A stretch of DNA of 41,457 nucleotides from Paraburkholderia tagetis. GTDB lineage: Bacteria; Pseudomonadota; Gammaproteobacteria; Burkholderiales; Burkholderiaceae. Both the position numbers and the translations under genes were made by a program. Under the pieces are notes generated by a model, which searched no databases, was not told the origin of the DNA, and worked only from the letters and a program-made list of their open reading frames with translations. The stretch is taken from the NCBI RefSeq assembly GCF_022213065.1, contig NZ_JAKLJA010000049.1:1-41457 (forward strand), read 5' to 3'. Below, piece after piece: positions 17,044 to 26,273 of the stretch. Position 1 is the stretch's first letter. Each line of letters starts with the position of its first letter.

Positions 17044-18066
17044 ATGGACAGCGTGGATCTCGAAGTCCTGAAAAGCAGTGCGCGATGGCTGGCAGACGGG
17101 CATCGCGTGCTGCTGGTGACGGTGGTGAAGACATGGGGATCGTCGCCGCGTCCCGTAGGCGCGATGCTCGCCGTGCGCGCCGATGGGCATGTGGTCGGGT
17201 CGGTGTCGGGCGGATGCATCGAAGACGATCTGATCGATCGCGTGCGGCAGCGAGGCGTCGAACAGGAAAGGCCGCAGGCGTTGAAGTACGGCGTCAGCGC
17301 GCAAGAGGCGCACCGCTTCGGCCTGCCTTGTGGCGGCACCATTCAGCTCGTGCTGGAGCCGTTGACACTTGCGAGCGGTATCGCCGAGCTGTGTGCAGCG
17401 GTGGAGGCAGGCAGGCTCATCGCGCGCACGCTCGACATGGCGACGGGCGCTGCGCGCCTCGAACCCGCGCAGGCGACGGACGGCGTCCTGTTCGACGGGA
17501 CGACGCTGCTGACCATCCATGGGCCCCGTTACCGGATGCTGGTGATCGGCGCGGGACAGTTGTCGCGCTATCTGTGCAGCATCGCGGTTGGGCTGGATTA
17601 TCAGGTCACGGTGTGCGATCCGCGCGAGGAATATACGGAAGAGTGGAACGTGCCGGGCACGACCATCGTTCGCGCCATGCCCGACGACACCGTGATGGAC
17701 ATGAAGCTCGACGAACGCTGTGCGGTGATCGCGCTGACGCACGATCCGAAGCTCGACGATCTCGCGCTGATGGAAGCGCTGAAAACGCCTGCGTTCTATG
17801 TGGGTGCGCTCGGTTCGCGTCGCAATAACGCGGCGCGGCGCAAGCGCTTGAAGGAGTTCGATCTCAACGATGAAGAACTCGCGCGCCTGCACGGACCGGC
17901 GGGCATCTACATCGGCAGCCGGACGCCGCCGGAGATCGCCCTGTCGATACTTGCCGAATTGACGGCCGCGAAAAATGGCGTGTCGTTGCCGGAACTGCTA
18001 CGGGTCGAAGGCGCTAAGGCGGTCCGGGAGATGGCGGGCAACGCGGTGGGCTGTGGCGCCTTGTAA
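17044..18066 (+). CDS. XdhC/CoxF-family molybdenum cofactor chaperone
   Basis: This 340-residue protein has the XdhC/CoxI N-terminal domain (VVKTWGSSPRPVGAMLAV, with GGCIEDDL and LPCGGTI following) and a C-terminal Rossmann-like XdhC_C domain (RMLVIGAGQLSRYLC, YVGALGSRRN). XdhC proteins bind sulfurated Mo cofactor and insert it into xanthine-dehydrogenase-type enzymes. The obvious client is HmfABC, encoded on the opposite strand of the same locus. GGGAGG precedes ATG 17044. It is the last gene of the LysR-ALDH-XdhC operon. Conserved cysteines occur in the SGGCIED and GLPCGGT segments, as expected. Confidence 0.88.
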   Translation: MDSVDLEVLKSSARWLADGHRVLLVTVVKTWGSSPRPVGAMLAVRADGHVVGSVSGGCIEDDLIDRVRQRGVEQERPQALKYGVSAQEAHRFGLPCGGTIQLVLEPLTLASGIAELCAAVEAGRLIARTLDMATGAARLEPAQATDGVLFDGTTLLTIHGPRYRMLVIGAGQLSRYLCSIAVGLDYQVTVCDPREEYTEEWNVPGTTIVRAMPDDTVMDMKLDERCAVIALTHDPKLDDLALMEALKTPAFYVGALGSRRNNAARRKRLKEFDLNDEELARLHGPAGIYIGSRTPPEIALSILAELTAAKNGVSLPELLRVEGAKAVREMAGNAVGCGAL

Positions 18067-18404
18067 GCGCAGCAGAAACGAATTTTGCATGGCTTCTGCA
18101 TGATGCGAAGCGTTCAGGACATCAAAGCGCATTCGACACAGTCGATGTCTTACTCGCGGGTCTTGCGTCTGCGCCGCCGGCATCCGCATTGCGGCGCCAT
18201 GGGCCGATAGATCGCCGACAAGTTCTCCGCGCGGGCGGCACAACGGCCTCCTCGACACACTGTCAACTGTCGCGGCATTTATCGCCACGCATGCTTCCCG
18301 TACATTCGCTGTACCCAACTCAACCGGAGAACAGCAATGCATTGCCGGGCTTTTGAATGTCCGATCAAATCGCTATCTGACCGGCCGCGGATGGTAGCGC
18401 CCCC
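18067..18404. other. Non-coding region after the XdhC gene
   Basis: I find no supported gene. A perfect 7-bp inverted repeat GCGCCGC/GCGGCGC at 18171-18177 and 18191-18197 could form a hairpin after the xdhC-type gene, but no T-tract follows, so I do not call a terminator. An ATG at 18337 has a good GGAG site, but its frame soon runs antisense into the mobile-element debris; it may be the broken start of a lost gene. Confidence 0.45.
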
Positions 18405-18659
18405 TCAACGCTCGGTGACCATTGGGAGACCCTTGCGGAATTCCGCGCCTGCTGTCTCTGGCCTCCGTCGTGCGTGTCTTCCGACCTCGATCATCGGTTT
18501 CTTAAACACTCTTCTGATAGGATCCGGCCGGTAAGTCTCCTGCCTGAGCGCAAGCGCCAGTTCGCCGAGCCCACCTCTGCACCCCGTACGGCGGCCAACC
18601 TCGATTGTATTTGTATCACCCCAGTCGGTAATCAATTCGACGCGAACGACGATCTTCAT
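18405..18659 (-). pseudogene. Mobile-element debris: transposase-like N-terminus joined to group II intron RT-like fragment
   Basis: On the minus strand a frame begins MKIVVRVELITDWGDTNTIE, resembling the N-terminus of ISKra4-type transposases. It then runs into LALRQETYRPDPIRRVFKKP, which resembles the RT0/RT1 segment of group II intron maturases (pattern Y-R-P-x-P-I-R-R-V). A third reading frame nearby gives RGIPQGSP, like the RT motif PQG. The pieces lie far closer together than in an intact reverse transcriptase, and the frame stops at 18405, so this is at most degraded remnant material. Family names are from memory of motif patterns and need a search. Confidence 0.4.
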
Positions 18660-18840
18660 CGCACACCTCGGCATAGGCACCAGCGAGGTTCAATGCTACC
18701 GCGCCGAACCCCACACTTTTTAACAGTCCCTCAAGAAAGTCTCAACTTTAGTAGCGAATTCGTATCAACTAATGGGATGGTCCGCCCCGCCTCAGCGGAT
18801 ACCATACACCGGCAAAACCTATCGGCACCCGGAGATTATC

Positions 18841-19679
18841 ATGGACAACGTAGCGCTCGTTGGCATCGATCTCGGCAAGCATAGCTTCCACCTCCACGGT
18901 CAGGACGGGAGCGGCAAGGCGGTATTTCGCAAAAAGATGAACCGCAAGCAACTGATCGAGTCCTTCTCAACGTTTCATGCCTGCACCGCCGTCATGGAGG
19001 CCTGCGCCGGTTCGCATCATATGGCTCGCAAGCTGGCCACATTCGGGCATACGGTCAAGTTGATCTCACCGCAGTTCGTGCGGCCATGGAAGCGTGCGGC
19101 TCGTCGCACTACTGGGGCCGCGAACTCACAAAGCTCGGACACACCGTTCGACTGATCGCCCCGCAGTTCGTCCGGCCTTACGTAAAGAGCAACAAGACCG
19201 ACGCGGCCGACGCCGAAGCAATCTGCGAAGCGGTACAACGACCGAACATGCGCTTTGTACCGGTCAAGACGCAGGCGCAACAGACAATGCTATCGCTGCA
19301 TCGCGCTCGCGCCGGGCTGGTCAAGTCGCGCACAGCACTGGCCAACCAGATCCGCGAACTTCTAGGCGAATTCGGTATCGCGCTACCACAAGGTATCCGG
19401 CTACTGGGGCAACGGGCCATGGAGGCTCTTTCCAGCCGTGACAGTGAATATTGCGAACCGTTTCGGGCGTTAATCCAGATGCTCGTCGAGCACTTGCGCG
19501 AGCTTGGCAACAAGGTGGCCGAACTGGAAGGTCGCATCCGCGCAATCCACCGGACCGATGCGCCCGGCCAACTTCTCGAAACAATACTCGGAATCGGGCC
19601 GCTCACCGCGTCCGCCCAGAGCCGTTTGTCTACCGACTTGACTTCTAGATGGCACGAACCGAAAGCAATGCGTGCGTAA
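18841..19679 (+). pseudogene. Mosaic, truncated IS110/IS1111-family transposase
   Basis: The frame from ATG 18841 encodes an IS1111-type transposase N-terminus (GIDLGKHSFHLHGQDGSG, then MEACAGSHHMARKLATFGHT) up to ISPQFVRP near 19080. There the frame is lost, and a second frame starting at 19086 repeats the equivalent block in a different version (MEACGSSHYWGRELTKLGHT to APQFVRPYVKSNK) and continues with DAADAEAICEAVQ. The block from MEAC to PQFVRP is thus present twice, from two parents. The second part ends abruptly after GIGPLTASA near 19616, losing the C-terminal transposase_20 domain; the remaining codons to 19679 are unrelated. It cannot encode an active DEDD recombinase. Confidence 0.85.
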
Positions 19680-19922
19680 GGTACCGAAACGTTGCGCATG
19701 CGAATGTCTTCGCCAAGCGCATCGCCTCGCAGAAGTGACGTTCGATTGCCACGTGCTTGTGCTCGACGGTGATAAGCCAACGGTCACCCGCCCGGCACTG
19801 GCGAATTCCCATGCCGGGCATGAAGATAACAACCAGCGCCAAAGAGCGGCGTCATCTGTCTCCGCGTGCACAGCTTCGGCTCGTCGTGCAAACTCAATCG
19901 GGGGCGAGCTATGGCGACGATT
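19680..19922. other. Non-coding scar downstream of etfA
   Basis: I see no supported gene between the truncated transposase and the end of etfA. Small open frames on both strands show no recognisable domain or ribosome binding site. The junction of foreign DNA with the second catabolic module lies here or in the last codons of the preceding pseudogene. Confidence 0.45.
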
Positions 19923-20861
19923 CTAGCCGTCGATCGCTCCAGTAAGTTCTGGCGCGACCGTAAAAAGATCGCCGACGAGACCATAGTCGGCGACACTGAA
20001 AATCGGCGCTTCGGGATCCTTGTTGATCGCGACGATCACCTTCGAGTCTTTCATGCCGGCGAGGTGCTGGATCGCACCCGAGATGCCGACGGCAACGTAC
20101 AGTTGCGGCGCGACGATCTTGCCGGTCTGGCCGACCTGGTAGTCGTTCGGCACGAAGCCCGCGTCGACTGCCGCGCGCGACGCGCCGAGCGCCGCGCCGA
20201 GCTTGTCTGCCAGCGGCTCCAGCAGCTTCGTGTAGTTCTCGCCGTTGCCGAGCCCCCGGCCGCCGGACACGATGATCTTCGCGTCTGTCAGCTCCGGACG
20301 GTCCAGCTTCATCACTTCGCGGCTCACGAACTGCGAGATGCCGGCGTCGGCTGCGGCTTCGATCTTCTCGACCGACGCGCTGCCGCCTTCGGCCGCAACG
20401 GCGTCGAAGCCGGTCGTACGCACGGTGATCACCTTGATCGAGTCAGCCGATTGCACGGTCGCGATCGCGTTGCCCGCGTAGATCGGACGCTCGAACGTGT
20501 CGGCGGAATTGACTGCGGTGATGTCGCTGATCTGTGCGACGTCGAGCTTCGCGGCGATGCGCGGCGCGATGTTCTTGCCGTAGGCGGTGGCCGGCGCGAG
20601 GATGTGCGAGTAGTCCTTGGCGATATTCAGCACGGTGGCTTCGACGTTTTCCGCGAGGCCTTTGGCGAGTTGCGGCGCGTCCGCGAGCAGCAACTTCGAG
20701 ACGCCGGCGATTTTCGCGGCGGCGTCCGCTGCGGCCTGCGCGTTGTGACCCGCGACTAGCACGTGAATGTCGCCGCCAATTTTCTGGGCCGCCGCGATGG
20801 TGTTCAGCGTCGCGGTCTTGATCGACGCATCGTCGTGTTCTGCAATTACCAGATTCGTCAT
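19923..20861 (-). CDS. etfA: Electron transfer flavoprotein subunit alpha
   Basis: This 312-residue ETF alpha subunit begins MTNLVIAEHDDASIK. The C-terminal FAD-binding domain is clear: SGGRGLGNGENY, then GASRAAVDAGFVPNDYQVGQ, GISGAIQHLAGM and NKDPEAPIFSVADYG. With EtfB it takes electrons from acyl-CoA dehydrogenases and related flavoenzymes and passes them toward the quinone pool. It is the last gene of the second catabolic operon, 22 bases after etfB. Such a pathway-embedded copy is probably dedicated to the acyl-CoA dehydrogenase at 26274; a housekeeping copy is expected elsewhere in the genome. Confidence 0.95.
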   Translation of the reverse strand: MTNLVIAEHDDASIKTATLNTIAAAQKIGGDIHVLVAGHNAQAAADAAAKIAGVSKLLLADAPQLAKGLAENVEATVLNIAKDYSHILAPATAYGKNIAPRIAAKLDVAQISDITAVNSADTFERPIYAGNAIATVQSADSIKVITVRTTGFDAVAAEGGSASVEKIEAAADAGISQFVSREVMKLDRPELTDAKIIVSGGRGLGNGENYTKLLEPLADKLGAALGASRAAVDAGFVPNDYQVGQTGKIVAPQLYVAVGISGAIQHLAGMKDSKVIVAINKDPEAPIFSVADYGLVGDLFTVAPELTGAIDG

Positions 20862-20883
20862 TTGCTCTGTCTCCGCGTTCTAT

Positions 20884-21633
20884 CTAAAGCACCTTCGCTT
20901 CGGTCTTCAGCTTCTCGACCAGCGTCTTTACGTCCGGCACCGTCACACCGGCGGAGCGCTTGGGCGGCTCGGCGACTTTCAGCGTCTTAAGACGCGGAGC
21001 GACATCGACGCCGAGGTCTTCGGGCCTGATCGTTTCCAGCGGCTTTTTCTTCGCCTTCATAATATTCGGCAACGTCACGTAGCGCGGCTCGTTCAGGCGT
21101 AGATCAGTTGTGACCACGGCGGGAAGCGTCAGCGACAGCGTTTCAGCTCCGCCGTCCACTTCGCGCGACACGGTCGCCTTCCCCTCAGCCACAACGACCT
21201 TCGAAGCGAACGTCGCTTGCGGAAGGCTAGCCAAAGCGGCGAGCATCTGCCCGGTCTGGTTCGAGTCGTTGTCGATGGCCTGCTTGCCCAGCAATACCAA
21301 CGAAGGCTGTTCCTTGTCGACCAGCGCCTTGAGCAGTTTGGCAACGGCCAGAGGCTGCAGGTCTTCGGATGACTCGATCAACACAGCACGATCCGCGCCT
21401 ATCGCCAACGCCGTACGCAGCGTCTCTTGCGCCTGAGCTACGCCGCAAGAAACCGCCACGACCTCGCTAACCACGCCGGCTTCCTTCAGCCGCACTGCTT
21501 CCTCGACGGCGATTTCATCGAACGGATTCATCGACATCTTCACGTTCGTAGTGTCGACGCCCGTGCCGTCCGACTTGACCCGGACCTTCACGTTGTAATC
21601 GACCACTCGTTTTACACCTACCAGCACTTTCAT
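20884..21633 (-). CDS. etfB: Electron transfer flavoprotein subunit beta
   Basis: This 249-residue ETF beta subunit starts MKVLVGVKRVVDYNVKVRVK and contains KMSMNPFDEIAVEEAVRLKE, GKQAIDNDSNQTGQ (AMP-site region) and the partner-recognition stretch NEPRYVTLPNIMKAKKKPLE. It pairs with etfA directly downstream. ATG 21633 overlaps the stop of the upstream GMC gene by four bases, and AAGGAG lies inside that gene, so translation is coupled to it. Confidence 0.95.
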   Translation of the reverse strand: MKVLVGVKRVVDYNVKVRVKSDGTGVDTTNVKMSMNPFDEIAVEEAVRLKEAGVVSEVVAVSCGVAQAQETLRTALAIGADRAVLIESSEDLQPLAVAKLLKALVDKEQPSLVLLGKQAIDNDSNQTGQMLAALASLPQATFASKVVVAEGKATVSREVDGGAETLSLTLPAVVTTDLRLNEPRYVTLPNIMKAKKKPLETIRPEDLGVDVAPRLKTLKVAEPPKRSAGVTVPDVKTLVEKLKTEAKVL

Positions 21634-23270
21634 ACTGTCTCCTTCGAATATGTCGAAGCCGTGTGCGTTGTCATCGGCGAACGGATCATGTCGGCTGCCC
21701 GCTCGGCCAGCATCAACACCGTCGCATTGGTATTGGTCGAGGTAATTGACGGCATCACCGAGCCATCGACGATGCGCAGGCCGGTCGTTCCGCGCACCCG
21801 CATTTCCGAATCGACGACGCTCATTTCGTCCTCTCCCATGCGGCACGTGCCAACCGCGTGGTACACAGTCGACCCGTTGTCGCGCACGTATTGCAATAGC
21901 GCCTCATCGGTGTCCGCGTGACGGCCCGGTACGGTTTCATCGACGATATACCGGGCGATCTCGGGCTGCGCGAAAATCCGGCGGCCGATCTTGAGTCCTT
22001 CCACCATCGTGTTGCGGTCCAGTTCGCTGCTGAGGTATGACGGTGCGATCGTCGGCGCTGCTGTTATCTCGGTGCTGGTGATGTGCACGTGCCCACGGCT
22101 TTCGGGGCGCATCTGCCAGACGCCGCAGGAGACACCGGGCTCGGACTCGAGCACGCCGATCCGTCCCTCGACGAAGCTGCCCGGCGCGATCACGAACTGC
22201 ACGTCGGGCCGGCTTGCGAGCGATGTCTGCGCAAAGCCGCCGACGATCGCCGCACTATATGTCAGCACGCCGGTCCCCGACACGACGTAGCGCATCATCT
22301 CGCGCGCGAGCGCGAGTCCGTGCGAGCGCTCGTTCGCGGTACCTGCACCCCGTACACGATAGCCCAGCCGGACTACATAGTGATCTTGCAAATTGTTGCC
22401 GACGCCCGGCAACGCGACGCGTGTTCGAACGCCTGCATTCTCCAGCACGTCCTTATCGCCGATGCCGCTCATTTCGAGTAGTCTGGGCGTGCCGATTACG
22501 CCCGCGCTCAGAATGACCTCGCTGGTCGCGCGAAACTGCATCGAAACGCCTGCGCTCGTCGTCGCATTGATGCCGCTCACGTGCGTGCCGTTCATTTCGA
22601 GGCCGGACACCTGGACGCCGGTCACCACCGTGAGATTCGGCCGCGACATTGCGGGTCGCAAATAACCGCGCGCTGCGCTGGACCGGCGACGTCCGTCGCG
22701 CGTTTGCTGGTAGTACCAGATCGACGGACCGCGGGTGTCGCTGTTTGGATCATCTACATACTCGAGACCGGCCTTTTGGGCGGCTTGCACGACCGTAGCG
22801 CAAATGTCCGGCGGATTCTTTACCCGGCTGACCTGGATCGGACCCTGGGTGCCGCGTTGGGGACTGTGGCCCTCGGTCCACGTTTCGGAGCGGCGGTAGT
22901 ACGGCAGACAGTTGCCGAAGGTCCAGCCCCTGGCGCCCGACTGCTCCCAGCTATCGATATCCTCCGCAAACGGGCGCACATAAAGCAGGCCGTTGATCGC
23001 ACTGGACCCACCGAGCCCGCGTCCGCGCGGGAACAGGATTGCACGGCCGCTGGTCTCCGCGTCGGCCTCGGTGCGATAGCGCCATGTCACGGTTGGATGA
23101 TCGAGCAAGCGTACGAAGCCGGCCGGTACGTGTATGAACGGGTGACGATCGCGCTCGCCCGCTTCGACGAGGATCACCTTGATGTTCGGATCTTCGGTCA
23201 GGCGACTCGCAAGTACGCAACCCGCCGTCCCCGCGCCGACGATCACGTAGTCCGCTGAGTACGATTTCAT
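21630..23270 (-). CDS. GMC-family FAD oxidoreductase (choline-dehydrogenase-like)
   Basis: This 546-residue GMC flavoprotein probably oxidises a primary alcohol to an aldehyde. The FAD site reads VIVGAGTAGCVLASRL and the GMC signature region FPRGRGLGGSSAINGLLYVR. The catalytic His471 is in YHAVGTCRMGED, with the partner Asn near 513-515 in STNTNATV. It differs from HmfH throughout, so it is not a duplicate of it. It sits in a run of four-base overlaps: its start overlaps the CoA-transferase stop and its stop overlaps the etfB start. The substrate is unknown; logically it could feed the aldehyde dehydrogenase at 28313. Confidence 0.88.
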   Translation of the reverse strand: MKSYSADYVIVGAGTAGCVLASRLTEDPNIKVILVEAGERDRHPFIHVPAGFVRLLDHPTVTWRYRTEADAETSGRAILFPRGRGLGGSSAINGLLYVRPFAEDIDSWEQSGARGWTFGNCLPYYRRSETWTEGHSPQRGTQGPIQVSRVKNPPDICATVVQAAQKAGLEYVDDPNSDTRGPSIWYYQQTRDGRRRSSAARGYLRPAMSRPNLTVVTGVQVSGLEMNGTHVSGINATTSAGVSMQFRATSEVILSAGVIGTPRLLEMSGIGDKDVLENAGVRTRVALPGVGNNLQDHYVVRLGYRVRGAGTANERSHGLALAREMMRYVVSGTGVLTYSAAIVGGFAQTSLASRPDVQFVIAPGSFVEGRIGVLESEPGVSCGVWQMRPESRGHVHITSTEITAAPTIAPSYLSSELDRNTMVEGLKIGRRIFAQPEIARYIVDETVPGRHADTDEALLQYVRDNGSTVYHAVGTCRMGEDEMSVVDSEMRVRGTTGLRIVDGSVMPSITSTNTNATVLMLAERAADMIRSPMTTHTASTYSKETV

Positions 23271-24490
23271 GACTTCGCTCCGGCAACGGCCGGTTCACGA
23301 CCTTCCAGTGCTGCGATCTCGTCCTCGCCGAAACCGAATTCGACAAGTACTTCAGCCGTGTGTTGTCCGAGCGTAGGCGGCGCACGGCGGTAAGCGACCG
23401 GGCTACCGTGAAAATTCACCGGACTCGCGATGTTCGTCACCGTGCCCGCAACCGGATGTTCGATCTCGACGACCGCGCGGTTATGTGCGATCTGCGGGTC
23501 CTCCGTCAACGCGGTGTGATAGTCCTGCACGATCGCGCACGGCACGTCCGCGGCGCTCAGATGCGCCACCCAGTATTCGGCGGTATGCAGCAGAAACTCC
23601 TGTTCGAGAATGACGTCGAGCGCATGCCGATTTGCGGTCCGCGCGGTGTTGCCGACAAAGCGCTCATCGCTCAGCAAGTCTTCGCGGCCCAACGCGCGGC
23701 AAAGGTTCTGCCAGAATTTTTCGGTGAAGCAGGCCGCGAAGAAATAGCGGCCATCGGAGCCCTGATAGTTGCGATACGGCACCATCGTCGGATGGCCGCT
23801 GCCGAGGCGCTCCGGCGCCTTGCCGCTTCTCAGCGTCTCGCCGTCGCGCGGGATGGTGCTAAAAAGCGCAGCCGACAGCAGCGACGTATCGATGCGCTGC
23901 CCTTCTCCGTGCCGTTCGCGATGCAACAGCGCCGCAGAGATGCCGAACGCGAGCAGCGCAGCCGCGCCGAAGTCCGGCAACGGCGCCCCGAGCCGCACCG
24001 GATTGCCGCCGGCTTCGCCCGTCATGTCCATGAGACCCGCCACGGCCTGCACGATCGGATCGTTCGCGGGCCATGCGGCGTAAGGACCGCTTTGTCCGAA
24101 CGCCGACACGCTTGCATAGACGATCATCGGATTGCGCGCTTTCACGGCCTCGTAGCCGATGCCGAGCCGATCCACCGTGCCCGGTCGGAAGTTTTCGACG
24201 ACGACATCCGCCTGCTTCGCCATGCGCAGAAATGCATCGCGTCCTTTCGGCGACTTCAGGTCGAGGCGGATGCTGCGCTTGTTACGGTTCTGCGACAGGA
24301 ACTGCACGCTTTCGCCTTCGACGAATTGATTACCGAGATTGCGCGAGAGGTCACCGGCCTTCGGTTCCTCAACCTTGATCACGTCCGCGCCGAGGTCGGC
24401 AAGCAGCACTGTACCGACCGGACCCGCGGTCATGACGGTGAGATCGAGAATGCGGTAGCCCGACAACGGGCCGACTTGCTTCTTATCCAT
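23267..24490 (-). CDS. Class III CoA-transferase (CaiB/BaiF family)
   Basis: This is a 407-residue family III CoA-transferase. Family motifs are GYRILDLTVMTAGPVGT at the N-terminus, LADLGADVIKVEEP and NRNKRSIRLDLKSPKGR. The nucleophilic aspartate should be Asp173 in GAPLPDFGAAAL. It would move CoA from a donor such as succinyl-CoA onto the pathway acid and so provide the acyl-CoA for the dehydrogenase at 26274. ATG 24490 overlaps the end of the upstream flavoprotein gene by 8 bases; the longer upstream frame lies inside that gene and is rejected. The acyl substrate cannot be told from the sequence. Confidence 0.9.
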   Translation of the reverse strand: MDKKQVGPLSGYRILDLTVMTAGPVGTVLLADLGADVIKVEEPKAGDLSRNLGNQFVEGESVQFLSQNRNKRSIRLDLKSPKGRDAFLRMAKQADVVVENFRPGTVDRLGIGYEAVKARNPMIVYASVSAFGQSGPYAAWPANDPIVQAVAGLMDMTGEAGGNPVRLGAPLPDFGAAALLAFGISAALLHRERHGEGQRIDTSLLSAALFSTIPRDGETLRSGKAPERLGSGHPTMVPYRNYQGSDGRYFFAACFTEKFWQNLCRALGREDLLSDERFVGNTARTANRHALDVILEQEFLLHTAEYWVAHLSAADVPCAIVQDYHTALTEDPQIAHNRAVVEIEHPVAGTVTNIASPVNFHGSPVAYRRAPPTLGQHTAEVLVEFGFGEDEIAALEGREPAVAGAKS

Positions 24491-26261
24491 GATTTGCCGC
24501 CTGGAAATGCGATGCGTCCGTGAGTTCGGGACGGGGATAATCGAGCACGTCGAAGGCGAGGCGGAACGGGTCGGCCCCACCGCGCGTGATGGTCAATGCG
24601 TGACTGAAACGGGCGTCGTCGCGCTCAGGACAGTCGGTGCGATAGTGGCTGCTGCGCGATTCGCGCCGCTCGATGCACGCCTGCACGATGACGTCGGCAG
24701 TCGTCGCCATGTTGTCGATCGTCAACGCATCGATCACTTGCGGCGGCGTGGCCCCGCCCCCTGCGGCAAAAGCCGCGCGCGCCTCGCGAGCGGCGGCTAA
24801 CGCGATGTTCAGACCGCTTTCCGTCTTCTCGACGAGGCAATGCGCCTGCATCGCTGCACGCAGATCGGAGGCGATACGTCGAGCGTCGAACGACGCGTTC
24901 GGTTTTAGGGCCATTTCGAGGCGCCGTGCAAGCGGCGCCACATCGGACGTGCCCGGTGCCGCGCTGCCGCGTGCGAATGCGGCCGCACCCACACCTGCGC
25001 GATGGCCGAAAACCTGACCTTCGGCAAGCGAGTTGCCGCCCGGACGATCGGGACCGCGCACGCCGCCCGCGAGTTCGCCGATCACGAAGAGCCCCTCGAT
25101 GGTCGACATCGCATCAGTGTTGGTCATCCGGACACCGCCATTCAGGCATTGAAAAGCAATCCCGACGTCGAGCAGATCCCGATTCGGGTCGAGTCCCTTG
25201 GCGCGCATCCAGCGCATGGTGTTCGGAATGGTGGCCGCCAACCGTTCCTCGGCGATGTCGGCGAAAGAGAAATGCACCGCGCCGCGTTCCGTGCCTCTGC
25301 CCTGCGCGATTTCCGTTGCGATCGCGATATCGATGTAGCGCGACTCGTTCGAGATCGTGAACGGGAACACTTTCTCGTTCATCGCAGCCTCGGGCGTCAC
25401 GCCCGTCGGCAGATAGTCCGAGAGAAATTCGTGACCGTCGCGATTGAGCATCTTCGGATGCAGGATGAAGCACGACTTGCTGAAGAGTTGCACGTAAGGG
25501 TGCACCATCGCCGGCCCGAACTGGTGGAACTCCATGTTCACGAGTTCTGCGCCGTGGCGGAAGCAGATCGCCTGGCCGTCACCGGTCATCTCCGCTGTCG
25601 ACACCTGCTGCGAGAACAGACCGTGCGCGCCGCCCGTGCCAAGTACGACGGCCCCTGCCGAGACCACCAGCAGCCGCCGCGAATCGAGGTCCATCGCAAC
25701 CACGCCGCTCACGCGCCCTGTCGAATCGCGCAGAAGGTCGATCAGCGCCGCCGGCTGACGGGTCTCGACACCGAGCTTTCTGGCTTGGTCCGCGAGCGCG
25801 CCCACGAAGGCCTTGCCGGTTTTGCCCTTCACGCCTAGCGCGCGCGCATAACTGCCGAAGTCGCTGCGGATGAGCTTATAGCCGTCGTCGACGCGGTCGA
25901 ACGGCACGCCGAGGTCGATCAGGTCAGCGATGCGCTTCGGTGCGTCCTCCGCCAGAACGCGCACCAGGTCGCGGTCGATGAAGCCGGCTGCCGGACGCAT
26001 GGTGTCTTCGTAGTGCACGATTGCGCTATCGTCGGGACTGCCGTAGCCGGATGCCCCCATGCTCATGATTTCGCTAGCGCCGTGCACCGTGCTGCCACCC
26101 TGGCCGACCAGCGCCTTGGCCAGCATGAGGACCTTCGCACCCGCCTGTGCCGCCGACACGGCAGCACGCGACGCCGCGCCGCCACCGCCGACCACCACTA
26201 CGTCGGCTTGCGCGTAGTCGACGCTAAAGCCGAATTTCTCCAATGTCCGAACTGCCGTCAC
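24483..26261 (-). CDS. SdhA/fumarate-reductase-like FAD-dependent oxidoreductase
   Basis: This 592-residue flavoprotein belongs to the SdhA/FrdA superfamily. The FAD motif is VVVVGGGGAASRAAVSAAQ. The substrate-domain stretches HPYVQLFSKS and GPDRPGGNSLAEGQVFGHRAG are visible. The C-terminal helical domain ends with ERRESRSSHYRTDCPERDD, as in SdhA proteins. No iron-sulfur or membrane-anchor subunit is encoded nearby, so it is probably a stand-alone enzyme reducing or oxidising a C=C bond, or it works with ETF. It starts with GTG, preceded by GGAGA. It lies 12 bases after the acyl-CoA dehydrogenase gene. The precise reaction is unknown. Confidence 0.82.
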   Translation of the reverse strand: MTAVRTLEKFGFSVDYAQADVVVVGGGGAASRAAVSAAQAGAKVLMLAKALVGQGGSTVHGASEIMSMGASGYGSPDDSAIVHYEDTMRPAAGFIDRDLVRVLAEDAPKRIADLIDLGVPFDRVDDGYKLIRSDFGSYARALGVKGKTGKAFVGALADQARKLGVETRQPAALIDLLRDSTGRVSGVVAMDLDSRRLLVVSAGAVVLGTGGAHGLFSQQVSTAEMTGDGQAICFRHGAELVNMEFHQFGPAMVHPYVQLFSKSCFILHPKMLNRDGHEFLSDYLPTGVTPEAAMNEKVFPFTISNESRYIDIAIATEIAQGRGTERGAVHFSFADIAEERLAATIPNTMRWMRAKGLDPNRDLLDVGIAFQCLNGGVRMTNTDAMSTIEGLFVIGELAGGVRGPDRPGGNSLAEGQVFGHRAGVGAAAFARGSAAPGTSDVAPLARRLEMALKPNASFDARRIASDLRAAMQAHCLVEKTESGLNIALAAAREARAAFAAGGGATPPQVIDALTIDNMATTADVIVQACIERRESRSSHYRTDCPERDDARFSHALTITRGGADPFRLAFDVLDYPRPELTDASHFQAANHG

Positions 26262-26273
26262 GTCTGTCTCCGC

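Noticed and set aside
18171..18197. Rho-independent terminator after the XdhC gene
   Set aside because: The GCGCCGC/GCGGCGC pair has a 13-base loop and no T-tract, so termination is not supported.
21630..23270. Second copy of hmfH
   Set aside because: Both are GMC enzymes, but the characteristic HmfH segments are absent and the gene is embedded in another operon.
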